The notes below the pieces were generated by a model. That model ran no database searches and was not told the DNA's origin. It was given only the letters and a program-made list of their open reading frames with translations. Both the position numbers and the translations under genes were made by a program. Below, one piece after another: positions 9,834 to 20,844 of a stretch of 22,500 nucleotides of DNA. Each line of letters begins with the position of its first letter. The stretch's first letter is position 1. Source of the stretch: Chrysomallon squamiferum (lineage: Eukaryota > Mollusca > Gastropoda > Neomphalida > Peltospiridae); contig CM022679.1 in the NCBI GenBank assembly GCA_012295275.1, positions 30,480,154 to 30,502,653 of the forward strand, given 5' to 3'.

Positions 9834-9944
9834 CAGTGCAATTATATAAAGTCGTATCTTGCCGAACGTTTTAATACTACACACCCTTATCCAGCAGACA
9901 AACTGCAGATACGTGCTCTGTTCACACGCGTAGATGAATCACTG
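9834..9944 (+). CDS. Likely upstream exon of the TSP1-trypsin-like protease
   Basis: The segment is bounded by an acceptor (cgtttCAG) and a good donor (CTG|GTAAAT). It is exactly 37 codons long, phase 0 at both ends, and open in that frame. The next secure exon at 10586 also starts in phase 0, so the two join without a frame break. The residues are of mixed composition (for example YLAERFNTTHPYP and LFTRVDESL) and include an N-glycosylation sequon (NTT). That fits an N-terminal propeptide of a secreted protein; I recognise no domain. The acceptor is a tandem CAGCAG, so an isoform lacking the first Gln (exon from 9837) is possible. The TTHPYP stretch recalls TALE homeodomains, but the rest of the domain does not follow. 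The exon call rests on splice sites, phase and position, not on homology. Confidence 0.45.
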
Positions 9945-10471
9945 GTAAATATGCATCAGGGAGGAGTATGACTAATCCGAGGTGGATAGAGAAATTAAAA
10001 AAAACAAAAACAAGTCAACCCTGAAATCAAACTATATCCGTTGTATTGAAAAGAAAAGAAAAATAATAATAATTCACCCACGCCAAAGAAATTGAACAAA
10101 CAACAATAAAAAATTCCACCCCCTCAAAAAAAGAAAGAAAAGAAAAACAACCAGCAACCAAATAAGGAAAAATAAAAATAAAAACAAATAAAAATATAAA
10201 AAAACAAACAACAAACAAACAAACAAAAACAGCTGACAAACAAAAAAGATCAGCAAGAGCAACAAGAAAAACAAAGCTCCTAAAACAACTACCCCAAAAT
10301 CCACAAAACAAACAAAACAAAACAAAACAAAACAACCGAACAACAGCAGCAACAACAACATCCGTAACAACGGTTTCTATCACTAGATTACAATAATTAT
10401 GATTAATATATACAAATATATATATATGTTTCTTTTTTTTTTATAAAAGAAAGTATCTTGAAATAATACAT

Positions 10472-10506
<35 letters not shown>

Positions 10507-10585
10507 ATAATAATAATAATAAAATATAATAAAATAAAATAAAAAAAGATTCAGTACAATTAACACATTTCTCTAACATTTTCAG
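9945..10585. other. Intron with (AAAC)n- and (AAT)n-rich DNA
   Basis: If the 9834 exon is real this is a 641-bp GT...AG intron. 9995-10345 is an A- and C-rich, almost G-free stretch of AAAC, AAC and AAAAC units. 10465-10520 is an AAT repeat. The acceptor is ACATTTTCAG at 10576-10585. Confidence 0.7.
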
Positions 10586-11183
10586 ACTCAGAATAAAGAA
10601 GTTGACTTCAGAAACGACACAAAACCGTCTCAGCGACTCCAACCGGCTTCAACCGACAGCGAAGAAGAAGAAACGAACATTGACAAGATTCTGTGCGAGT
10701 ACTACAGCCCCTGGACCAAGTGGTCTCGCTGCAACCGGAAGTGCGAGCAGTCACGTGTCCGTCGTTGCAGACGGCCGAACGAGTGCGGCCGGAGTTGGCT
10801 GAAGGAGAAGAGGACGTGCAAGAGACGACGCGGACACTGCTCGGTGCTGTCGTACAAGGTGATAGGATTCAGAAAGCAGAACCGGGTGGTGGAGCAGCTG
10901 CTCTACGACCTCCTGTACAACGCGTGGACGCCGTGGAGCACGTGCACGCGCGCGTGCAAGCAGAGGAGGCGCAGGAAGTGCGCCGTGGGAAACATCTGCC
11001 GCGACAGCTACATCCAAGAAGAGCGACGCTGTCACGTGAAGGGTTCCAAGTGCGAGCGGCGGTACATGCTGAAACCCGTGGGAAAGGACGACAGAGACGT
11101 CGTGATCGCTCCGTCGGGAAATGTCGTCATCGACGACGACGGCGGCGAAACCGCAACGACGGGGCAAAGACTGAAACATGGAA
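10586..11183 (+). CDS. Protease gene exon: acidic linker and two thrombospondin type-1 repeats
   Basis: This exon has 199 codons plus one base, between TTTTCAG and a strong donor (GGAA|GTAAGT). Residues 1-36 are a polar linker with an NDT sequon and an acidic run (DSEEEE). Residues about 37-85 form the first TSP1 repeat, with WTKW, WSRC and six core Cys (49, 53, 61, 67, 78, 85). Residues about 112-156 form the second, with WTPWSTC and six Cys (120, 124, 132, 138, 149, 156). WxxW is the known C-mannosylation motif. Both repeats are rich in Arg and Lys (RRRRK in the second), which suggests binding to acidic glycans. Residues 157-199 are a linker with an Asp run. Family knowledge: TSP1 repeats are extracellular adhesion modules. 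Codons are strongly GC-ending from residue 37 on, unlike the AT-rich surroundings. The phase-1 end matches the next exon. Open frames in other phases and on the minus strand here are shadows. Confidence 0.9.
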
Positions 11184-11928
11184 GTAAGTGTGATTGCTAA
11201 GGTCAGGGAAAAGGTGTGTAAATAGTCGAGTTTGGAGACATAACATGTAAAAGCGAAAACAAAACAATCGTGCAGTTTGGGATTACAATATTAAGTTGGC
11301 GAGATTTGTGTTCAAATTATTTTTTTTTTTGTCATAGATATGTAAATTATTCTAAACACCTACCTACACATACTTTAATATTTACGTATTCATTCATGCA
11401 AACATCCATACTCATTCAAACATAAATACATATACACAAATATACACACTCACACACAGACATAGACATACATAAATACATACATAATACACACATCCAT
11501 CCATTCACCATTCATACAAACATTTACAAAACATCGTTATAATAATAATAATACACAGCTGAATTTAACATCTTCCTGAAAGTAACTGTCAGAATTGCGT
11601 GTGTCTCTTTCTTGCTAAAACTCAATACCGAGACTTTTTATGAAGGCCTCTGATGTAAACGATTTCTGATAGAGGCTGCACCACTGTGTTTGTTCTGCCT
11701 CTCACGGAGACACAACACAAACACAGTGAAAGGCCAAGGTTAACACAGCAGAGAAATTTGGCAGCCATCAAACACGCTGGAGAAATCTAGTCACAGAAAT
11801 AGAAAATGCCACAGATAAAAATAATAACTTGTATTTGTCGAATCCTTGAAACGAAATTCTCTGGCGACTTTTACTCTTGATTGGGAAAAAAAGAGGTGAA
11901 ATTAGCGGAGCTGACTTGGGTTTTGGGG

Positions 11929-11985
11929 AGAGGTGTGAATTGGTGGGGGAAGGGTTAAAAATGGTGGGGGTTGGGCAAAACGGGG
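11929..11985 (+). other. G-rich stretch with quadruplex potential
   Basis: Six runs of three to five G within about 55 bases on the coding strand, including GGGGGTTGGG and GGGGGAAGGG. One loop is about 11 bases, so the strict short-loop rule is not met across all runs. Confidence 0.35.
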
Positions 11986-12138
11986 AGATGGATGTGTTAA
12001 TAATAAATTTATTTTAAAATAACAGCTGCAGTATTGTCACTGTTGATTGTGCTGTTAATGGTAGTTCATATAGGATAGAAAACTTAGATTCGTAGTAACA
12101 GTGACCGTGATAGTGAAAGAAAAGAAGAATTGCAGTCT

Positions 12139-12142
12139 AGTG

Positions 12143-12181
<39 letters not shown>

Positions 12182-12360
12182 ATACTAGTAGAAGCAATAG
12201 TAGAACTGCAGAAACAATAGTACTAGTGGTTGTAGCAGGAGCAACAGCAGCAGAAGCAGCAGCAGTAGTAGTAGTAGCAGTAGTAGTAGTAGAATTAGAA
12301 ATATTTGTTGTAATAGTAGTAGCAGCAATAGCAGCAGCAGTAGCAACATTAGCAGCAGTT
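12139..12360. repeat. (AGT)n / (AGC)n trinucleotide array inside the intron
   Basis: Uninterrupted AGT repeat at 12139-12180, then mixed AGT, AGC and ATT triplets. The Ser- and Val/Ala-rich frame through it is a repeat artefact. Confidence 0.92.
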
Positions 12361-12503
12361 ATATGTCAAATAAATAATCGGAGAATGCATGGCACCAGAA
12401 ATATAAATAACAGAAAAGATCTAAAATGTTTTAGTTCAGATCAATAAAAAGAAATGTTATTGCTGTTTCCTTGTTTTTACAAAGCTGAAGTTTGTTGTTG
12501 CAG

Positions 12504-12634
12504 AAAAGAAAAGAGAAAAAACCAAAACACCAGAAGACGTGGCCAGCACGTGCGGAATTCGCCCTTCAAACGTTTCCGGTTCATATCGTATAGTTGGAGG
12601 TCAGGAGTCTCAACCCGGAAGTTGGCCTTGGCAG
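12504..12634 (+). CDS. Protease gene exon: basic linker, zymogen cysteine and activation site
   Basis: This exon has 131 bases: two complete the codon split by the upstream phase-1 intron, then 43 codons follow to a phase-0 donor (CAG|GTTTGT). It starts with a Lys/Arg-rich linker (KKREKTKTPEDV), then STCGIRPS, an NVS sequon, and the activation site YR|IVGG with Ile at 12590. It ends in GSWPWQ, the conserved start of an S1 (chymotrypsin-fold) domain. The Cys in STCG corresponds to chymotrypsin Cys1, which pairs with Cys122 in two-chain proteases. Arg before IVGG means activation by a trypsin-like enzyme or by itself. The exon fits between its neighbours in both phase and domain order. Reading through the donor stays open to 12838, which I take as chance. 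Confidence 0.92.
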
Positions 12635-13990
<1,356 letters not shown>

Positions 13991-14674
13991 GTTGCTATTC
14001 TCACGCGCTGGGAGGAACAGTACTGCGGAGGAACTCTGATCGCGCCTCGCTGGGTGCTCACCGCTGCTCACTGCATTCGCAAAAAAGGGCGGAAACGACG
14101 GATCCTGATCCGACTCGGCGAGCACGAGTTCCACAAGACCGAGGGGACGGAGGACACGATTCGTCCGGAGTCCAGGGACTTCCCCCACCCTCACTTCAAC
14201 TACGCCACCATCACCAACGACATCGCCCTCGTCAAACTGAAGCGTCCGGCCAAGGGCGGAGTCCCGGTCGGGTTCGCGTGCCTCCCCGGGGACCGCGACG
14301 CGCGGCCGTTCAGGAAGTGCTTCACTGTCGGGTGGGGCAAGACGAAGAACACGCACATCTACGGATCCTCGACGCTGCAGGAGGCGCGCGTGCCGCTCGT
14401 CAACTACAAGCGCTGCCGCAAGTTCTTCGACTACGACATCACCAAGACGCAGGTGTGCGCGGGACACAGGGCGGGGCGGTTCCGGGCGGACTCGTGCGCG
14501 GGGGACAGCGGGGGCCCGCTGATGTGCTCGAAGATGGTGAACGGGACGGAGAGGTGGTTCGTGTACGGGGTGACGAGCTACGGCGAAGGCTGCGCGAGAA
14601 GAGGCAAGCTGGGGATCTACACCAAAGTGAGCAGCTACCTCAAGTGGATTCACAAAACGATCGCGGAACATTAA
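13991..14674 (+). CDS. Protease gene terminal exon: trypsin-like S1 catalytic domain
   Basis: 227 codons and TAA, entered in phase 0 after TTGTTTCAG. It carries the full catalytic triad: His in TAAHC (14069), Asp in NDIALV (14219) and Ser in GDSGGP (14507). Asp six residues before the Ser (14489) corresponds to D189, and glycines at 216 and 226 are kept, so cleavage after Arg/Lys is expected. Ala replaces the usual Gln at 192, and Tyr sits at 215. Together with the zymogen Cys upstream, all ten Cys for five disulfides are present (1-122, 42-58, 136-201, 168-182, 191-220). An NGT sequon lies near the C-terminus, and the domain ends as usual in a WIHKTIAEH helix. There is no C-terminal membrane anchor. 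The exon is very rich in GC and CpG, with G/C-ending codons, against AT-rich flanks. The long minus-strand frame over it is a shadow of this bias. Confidence 0.96.
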   Translation, partial: VAILTRWEEQYCGGTLIAPRWVLTAAHCIRKKGRKRRILIRLGEHEFHKTEGTEDTIRPESRDFPHPHFNYATITNDIALVKLKRPAKGGVPVGFACLPGDRDARPFRKCFTVGWGKTKNTHIYGSSTLQEARVPLVNYKRCRKFFDYDITKTQVCAGHRAGRFRADSCAGDSGGPLMCSKMVNGTERWFVYGVTSYGEGCARRGKLGIYTKVSSYLKWIHKTIAEH

Positions 14675-14780
14675 AAACAAAAAAACAAACGTAACGGGTT
14701 AATAATAAATGTGACTTTTTTTTTGTCGGCAGGTATAAATGATGAACAATAAAATGGCAGCGATGGATAAAGAAAAGGGT
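14675..14780 (+). terminator. 3' UTR with polyadenylation signals
   Basis: AATAAA at 14704-14709, about 30 bases after the stop codon, followed by a T-rich and TG-containing element. A second AATAAA lies at 14748-14753. These are the likely polyadenylation signals of the protease gene, giving a very short 3' UTR. Confidence 0.6.
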
Positions 14781-15197
14781 GAAAAGTTGATGCGTATGCT
14801 GTCTTCTTTCAGGGGCTGAAAATAGTCTTTATTTATTTTAAATCTTGTATTCATTTTCGTTGTTTGATTTGATTTGATTTGAGTTGAAATTTTTTTTTTT
14901 TTTTTTGTGCTCAGAGCTATTTTTACAATGATATGGATCGAGAAGGATTCGAGTGTGAACAAATAACTTGGTTATCTCACATGGTTTATGATAATAATAG
15001 TAAAAAATACTGAACTTTACAGAAAAAGAAGATCGATTGCATCAGTGATTCGCTTTGCTCACGTGTTTTCTAAACAAACAAACAAACAAACAAATAAACG
15101 ATAGTAATTTTTTATTTTAGAAAACACAAAACAGTTGCACTAGTGAATCGTTCTGGTTTTCGTGTTTCCAGTTTATGGAAAAGGGCAAACAAGAGTG
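14781..15197. other. AT-rich intergenic DNA
   Basis: Contains TTGAT repeats (about 14862-14885), a T-run at about 14890-14905 and an AAAC run at about 15074-15092. No gene is recognised on either strand. Confidence 0.5.
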
Positions 15198-15356
15198 TTA
15201 ATGACAATCTGAAATTCTTGTGTACAGGGCTGAACTTATTCTGACTGAGCCAGTATATAGCGTGCGTGTGTCAACAGTGGTACAAACTTTATTCTCCACA
15301 TTTCCAGAATACAGCTGGTACTGACTTGTCTTCTGTTCCAAAGGATTTAAAACATA
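15198..15356 (-). other. Possible terminal exon on the minus strand (speculative)
   Basis: On the minus strand a long pyrimidine-rich stretch and TTTGCAG (15357-15363) form a strong-looking acceptor. A frame of 52 mixed-composition codons follows (for example VLNPLEQKTSQYQLYS) and ends in TAA at 15198-15200. An AATAAA lies further on, near 15111-15117 on the same strand. I recognise no domain. It could be the last exon of a converging gene, part of a dispersed repeat, or chance. Confidence 0.2.
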
Positions 15357-16142
15357 CTGCAAAGAAAACGAAGAAAACAAAAACAACGCCCTCCAAAAAA
15401 TCCTAATCTCCAACACCATCAAAAAAAGAAAGAAAATCAGTGAGAAGGATTTCCGTTATAAACAAAAGTTTCAGAAATAAATAAATAAATATATAAATAT
15501 ATATATATATATATGATGAAAGGAAAAATGACTGGTACTGAAATTTATTTTTTTCCCTATCTACATTTTATTATTATCAATGTACATTCTTCGGATAATG
15601 AAACGTTGTTTGGCTATCGTGATATTTCGCATTCATAGATTTAGCAGTACCAAAAAAAAAAAAAAAACGTTTATATATATATGTTTATGTATGTACGTAT
15701 GTATGTATGTATCTATGTTTATCTGTCCGCGCCAAGCAGAATTTAATTTCCATATTTTTTTTGTTTGTTTTTTTTGTTCTTGTCATTTATGGCTGTGTGT
15801 ATTCGACTGCTAAACATGATGAACCAGTCTATACGATGGTGCAGAAGAAAGTTGGAATCATTTCAGGGATGAAGTCGAAATTCGGTCTGCGAGCTTTTAA
15901 TGTTTACTTTAATGGTTTTGAGTGAAGTTCATGGCAATTGTGCTGCTTTTTTTGCGATTAATCTGACAACGTTTTTCTTTGATGTTTTGCTTTCCTGCTT
16001 CAGATGAATTATTATTAATTTGAAAAAAAAAAAAAATATATTATATACATTTTTTTTTCTTCTTCTGATTAATGTTTTACTTTCACTTGATTTATGTTTG
16101 ATGTCTGACTTAGCCTCTGTTTTCCGTCTCCTTTCAGACTTG

Positions 16143-16144
<2 letters not shown>
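15357..16144. other. AT-rich DNA with TA, TATG and poly-A tracts
   Basis: AAAT/TA tracts at about 15477-15513, poly-A at about 15650-15667, TATG units at about 15684-15720 and an A-run at about 16023-16035. A frame at about 15705-15925 is open, but its amino acids come largely from T- and A-runs. Confidence 0.55.

Positions 16145-16227
<83 letters not shown>
16145..16227. repeat. (TC)n tract
   Basis: Uninterrupted CT repeat of about 83 bp. Confidence 0.97.
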
Positions 16228-16230
<3 letters not shown>

Positions 16231-17040
16231 CCTCCATTCTTTCATTCTTTAATCTCTAGCTTCGTTCGTTTATCATTTCTCGTTTTATTTTATTTCTTAA
16301 TATTTCTCTCTTTCTTTTCATTCATTCATTCATTCTTTCTTTCTTTCTTTTTCCCCTTCTTGCTCCCTCGCTGTCTTGTAGATATAATTAACATACATTA
16401 TTTCAGTTAACATTTTACCCATAATAATTATAATGTTTCACTCAGAGACACGAAATCCCATTTTGCTTGTTTTACATGGCCATTATTATTATTTTTTTTT
16501 TCTTTTCCTCGGTTTTTGATACAAAAACGGGTAGACTTTAACCAGCCGAGCAAATTATTTTTGCGTATCTGACTTGTGCGTGTCACGGCAAACACGTTTC
16601 GACATGGTTATTTGCATATTCATAAGCCAGTGCTTTTCGTTATTCCGTGATTTGTATTCCACCTCGAAGAAAGGCGATTCTTACAAGATATTCGGAGAGT
16701 GAACGTATGACTTTTTATTCCGTACCAACGGCGAAGAAATTAGACGTTATATATTATTAACCATTTTATTTGGAAAAAAAAAAAAAGTGCTTTTTATAAA
16801 CTTAGTTCAAATATATGTAATATTTTAAAATTTGAAGTTTGTTAAAAAAAAAAAAAAAAAAGAAGAGGGAAAAAAAGCTGTTAAAGTTACAGTTTATGGC
16901 AACACGCGCCAAGGTGGCCCTAAAACACGGATAATTTTGATACTGGTTTATGAATATGGTGTACTTAATAACCGAAATTATTACTGTTATTGTTTGTAAT
17001 ATATTAACACATGCTGTGAAATTATTTTAAGTTGGGTAAC
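16228..17040. other. AT-rich unique DNA
   Basis: TTCA/TTTC units at about 16315-16350, a unique island at about 16540-16760 with an ATTTGCAT octamer, and poly-A runs near 16773 and 16843. No gene is recognised. Confidence 0.5.
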
Positions 17041-17056
17041 ATTATATTTATTTATT

Positions 17057-17087
<31 letters not shown>

Positions 17088-17441
17088 TTATTATTATTAT
17101 TATTATTTTTTTTTCTATTATTATTATTAGTATTAGTATTATTTAAACAAAAATATATAATTGTTTTTTATCTTTATGATGTTTGTTTCATGAATTTAAT
17201 AAGATATATCGTTATTAATCTTTTTTATTTTATTTATTTTTTTTTTTGAAGAGTGTTCTATAAATTTGATCTAAGCATAATTATTTATCCCACACGATTT
17301 ATAAATTATATTAAAACTATTTTATTGTTATAATATTTACACATTTGTTTTATAAATTTAATCAACGCATAATTTTGAATCTGTCATCTCATATTAAGTA
17401 TTTATTTTTTTTATATTTTTTTTTTTTTTTTTTTTTTTTGG

Positions 17442-17499
<58 letters not shown>

Positions 17500-17527
17500 C
17501 AACAAAGATAATATGATGCTTATTCTA

Positions 17528-17577
<50 letters not shown>

Positions 17578-17706
17578 ATTAAATTTTTTTTTTCTTTATT
17601 TTTTGATTTTTAAAAAAAAATAATTATATTTTCATGCACTGATCTATGTTAAACTGGAACCAATCTTTCTTTTTATTTATTTATTTATTTGCCATTTATA
17701 TATTGC

Positions 17707-17769
<63 letters not shown>

Positions 17770-17815
17770 ATTATTTTCTTCTTCTTTTTTTTTTTTTTTT
17801 TTTTTTTTTTTCTCG
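17041..17815. repeat. Cluster of (ATTT)n, (ATT)n, (AAT)n and poly-T tracts
   Basis: ATTT at about 17045-17088, ATT at about 17088-17107, poly-T at about 17416-17440, AAT at about 17441-17497, ATT at about 17528-17575, ATT at about 17706-17768 and poly-T at about 17786-17811. AAT and ATT tracts of opposite sense face each other around 17500-17528 and could pair as a hairpin. Confidence 0.95.
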
Positions 17816-18076
17816 TGCGCCTCTTTTTCTTTATCTTTGTGGCGCCCCATTTTTTCAGTCTGTGGATTCGCCAGTGTTTTTATTATTTTGATTAGCTTGA
17901 TCACTATTGTCTGACTGTAGACGTGTGTTGCTCTAATTGTGATAATGATGATACATATCACACTTGTTTGGGACGGACTAAAACCCTGTGGCATAATAAA
18001 GATATGTAATACACCGAGGAAGTTTCAGTTTCGTTTTCTGATCCGTGTATAGCGTTATCATTATCTTGTGATTAGA
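17816..18076. other. Unique stretch, no gene recognised
   Basis: Mixed-composition sequence between repeat blocks, with frequent stops in all frames. Confidence 0.45.
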
Positions 18077-18330
<254 letters not shown>

Positions 18331-18827
18331 TTCGTGTGTGTACCCACATATCAGTCTATCTAAACACATACGTTATATAAACTATATATATAGCTAACTA
18401 CGTTCATAATTATATTAATTAAAAAAAAAAAAATTATAAAATAAAAATAAAATGTAAAAACAGAAGAAAATGAATCCACGCTGTATTACATTAAACTTCC
18501 AACAAACCCGTTATGTAATTTTATGTTGGATAGGTCCTGGGTCATCTGATAAAGCTTTCAGCTAGAAGCCGTATGGTTGTTAATAGATAATAACCAGGAA
18601 CAAACGGAGGGGGTGGTGGGGTGGTGGGAAGGAGAAGAAGAAAAAACAAAAAACCAAGAAGACGACGACGAAAAATGAAAACCAGAAATGTCAGTGCTGC
18701 TTTATTAGAAAACAAAGATCGAAATCACGGACGGGTTTGGAAACACGAAATTACTTTTTGTTTCTAGAAAAAGAAACAATTATTTCAAATTTAATACGTA
18801 ACATTTTTTTTTTTTTTTTTTCTGCAG
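18331..18827. other. AT-rich DNA with a G-rich patch
   Basis: A-run at about 18420-18433. The G-rich patch (18606-18634) has GGGGG, GGGG and GGG runs. A poly-T at about 18804-18821 leads into CTGCAG. No gene is recognised. Confidence 0.5.
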
Positions 18828-18937
18828 CTTATCTTCCCCGATCGACACGCCCGAATAACGATCTGTTTGATGCTAATTGTGTAGTATTATGTACTAAAGC
18901 ACGCTCCACTGACTCCGAACTGAATCGAGTCACGTAA
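18828..18937 (+). other. Short open segment after an acceptor-like site (speculative)
   Basis: A poly-T tract and TCTGCAG (18821-18827) are followed by a frame of about 36 mixed-composition codons (for example YLPRSTRPNNDLF), ending in TAA. It could be a small terminal exon of an unknown gene, but no partner exon or polyadenylation signal supports it. Confidence 0.12.
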
Positions 18938-19047
18938 CTGACACAAACTGCGTATTTTTAGAATCACTTTTAACTGTAACAGTTACACAGCGAGATAAGT
19001 TTTACTTAATTAAACCCACTGACGTGGTGTCGCCTATTTGTGCAGTT

Positions 19048-19086
<39 letters not shown>

Positions 19087-19385
19087 TTATTATCATTATT
19101 ACTGTTGTTATTGCAGTTATTATTATTATTATTGTTGTTGTTATTATTATTATTATCATTATTATTATTATTTTATTATTATTATTTTTTGTTATTGTTA
19201 TTATGATTATTAACGATAATGTTTGATGATGGTAAAGAAATGATTTAAAGATCAGTGTCTCGCTTTCTCAGACCGTAATACAAATCTAACAACAAAAAAA
19301 ATAAAGATAAAGAAAGAAAACAAAAAATGAATTAATTAAGATTTTAAGGTTTCTTCTTCTTCTTCTTCTTCTCCTTCTTCTTCTT

Positions 19386-19416
<31 letters not shown>

Positions 19417-19430
19417 TTATTATTATCATA
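18938..19430. repeat. (ATT)n and (TTC)n arrays
   Basis: ATT/GTT trinucleotides at about 19050-19205, and a TTC repeat at about 19350-19415 with one CTCC interruption. Short unique spacers lie between. Confidence 0.93.
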
Positions 19431-19739
19431 ACTATTTTATTTTTTTTATTTATTATTTAAATTATGATGCTGCTGTTATCAGTAACGATTTTTTAAACAC
19501 TGCCAAGTCTTTTTGTTTTGTTTTTTCAGTTTCCGAACAAATCACTTAGTCGAGATCGATTTTCTTTGTTGCCGAACATTTTAGATTAAAATCTTAATTT
19601 AAACTGTATAGATTTTATTGACGCTGAAAAATGAATTCATAAAATAACAACAACAACGATGAAAACAGCAACAGGAAAAAAACCAGGAAAAAAAAATAAA
19701 AAAAAATATGGAGGAATGATAAATGGTTGTCAAAGACTG
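19431..19739. other. AT-rich DNA, no gene recognised
   Basis: Unique AT-rich sequence with short AAC and A runs toward its end. Confidence 0.5.
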
Positions 19740-19887
19740 CAAAAAAAAAAATATAAATAAAAAAAATAAAAAAATAAACTGTATCTTACGAAAAGAATAT
19801 TAGAATGAAAAAAGTAACAATAAATTCTAATACAGAGAAAAGAGTATAACAAAAAAAAAAAATAAAAAAAATAAAAAAAATAAAAAA

Positions 19888-19933
<46 letters not shown>

Positions 19934-20025
19934 TGATAATAAAAATTATTATAGTAATAGAAAAAAAAAACAATAAAAAAAAATAAATAAAAATAACAAC
20001 AACAATAATAATACAAAATCGTTGA
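19740..20025. repeat. A-rich AAAT/AAT array
   Basis: Poly-A with regularly spaced T (AAAAAAAT units at about 19850-19890), then AAT repeats at about 19889-19931 and further A-rich sequence. Minus-strand Phe/Ile frames are artefacts. Confidence 0.92.
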
Positions 20026-20580
20026 TTTTTCAAACGCGACTTCTAACAAACAGTGTGGGAGGGAGCGCCCGCTGTCTGTTGTTGTATTGATGACTGTTAT
20101 CTAACTAACGCCTATAAAACTTCGATGTGCAGCTACTTCAAAAGAAACGAAGAACGTACAGGAATGTGCTCGGCTATGACAAGAATGCGGCACTTTATTG
20201 CCGTTCCGTTTGTATGAAAGAAAATTACGAATCGGCTTTTTGCACGCTATTATATTTTAACAGCATTACGATGTTGGTTTTAGCAGGGATGGGAGAAATT
20301 GCTTGCTTAACATGAAATTGTTCTCCCAAAACGTCCGCCTACGCAGTTATTCACGGGGGAATGTATTTTTGATTGTTTTGCGGTCTTTGAACCTTTTCCG
20401 CCCATACCATAATTGTTTCTCATCGTTATAATGTGTATTTTTATATGCGTCTGCTATTCGATTGCAAGGGTCACTCGGTACATAGATGTGTTGTAAGTAA
20501 TAGGTGTCTGTGTGTACGTATTTGCATATGAAAGACGGTAATAATGTTACGAGCGAAATGAAAGTGTCACAAATCTTTTC
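20026..20580. other. Unique island with a TATA-like box and a short ORF
   Basis: Non-repetitive sequence with CTATAAAAC at about 20112-20120. A frame open from a GTG at 20127 to TGA at 20315 encodes about 62 mixed-composition residues (for example QLLQKKRRTYRNVLGYD) with four Cys. An ATG at 20125 opens a different, 30-codon frame. I recognise no family. It could be a degraded gene fragment or chance. Confidence 0.3.
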
Positions 20581-20805
20581 ATACCACTGACAAAGTTAAA
20601 GTATTTATTATTATTACTATTATTATATATTAGTGCTAAAAACACTAACTAAATGAATGAATGAATTCTTTTTTTTTTTTTTTTTAAATTTTAAAATGGT
20701 AATGAAAATGATGATGATGATGATGATGATAATAATAACAATTCTTTGAGGTAATGTTTCTGAAATCGTAATTAATTAGAATAGAAATGAAAAGAAAAAT
20801 ACAAA

Positions 20806-20844
<39 letters not shown>

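Larger units (their letters stand above)
11184..12503. other. Intron between the TSP1 and zymogen-linker exons
   Basis: A 1320-bp phase-1 intron with GTAAGT and TTGTTGCAG ends. It contains CA/ATAC-type low complexity (about 11400-11515), a unique stretch (11560-11900), a G-rich stretch (11929-11985), and AGT/AGC trinucleotide arrays (12139-12180 and 12238-12360). Reading through the donor reaches a stop at 11198-11200. An AATAAA at 12002-12007 could serve a retained-intron transcript. Confidence 0.85.

Noticed and set aside
9834-9944. Homeodomain (TALE) resemblance from the THPYP stretch
   Set aside because: Only a few residues agree. The recognition helix with WFxN is absent, and the segment reads better as a linker exon of the protease.
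10693-11187. Open frames in other phases and on the minus strand over the TSP1 exon
   Set aside because: Only the frame from 10586 shows Cys/Trp-patterned TSP1 repeats and splices in phase; the others are shadows.
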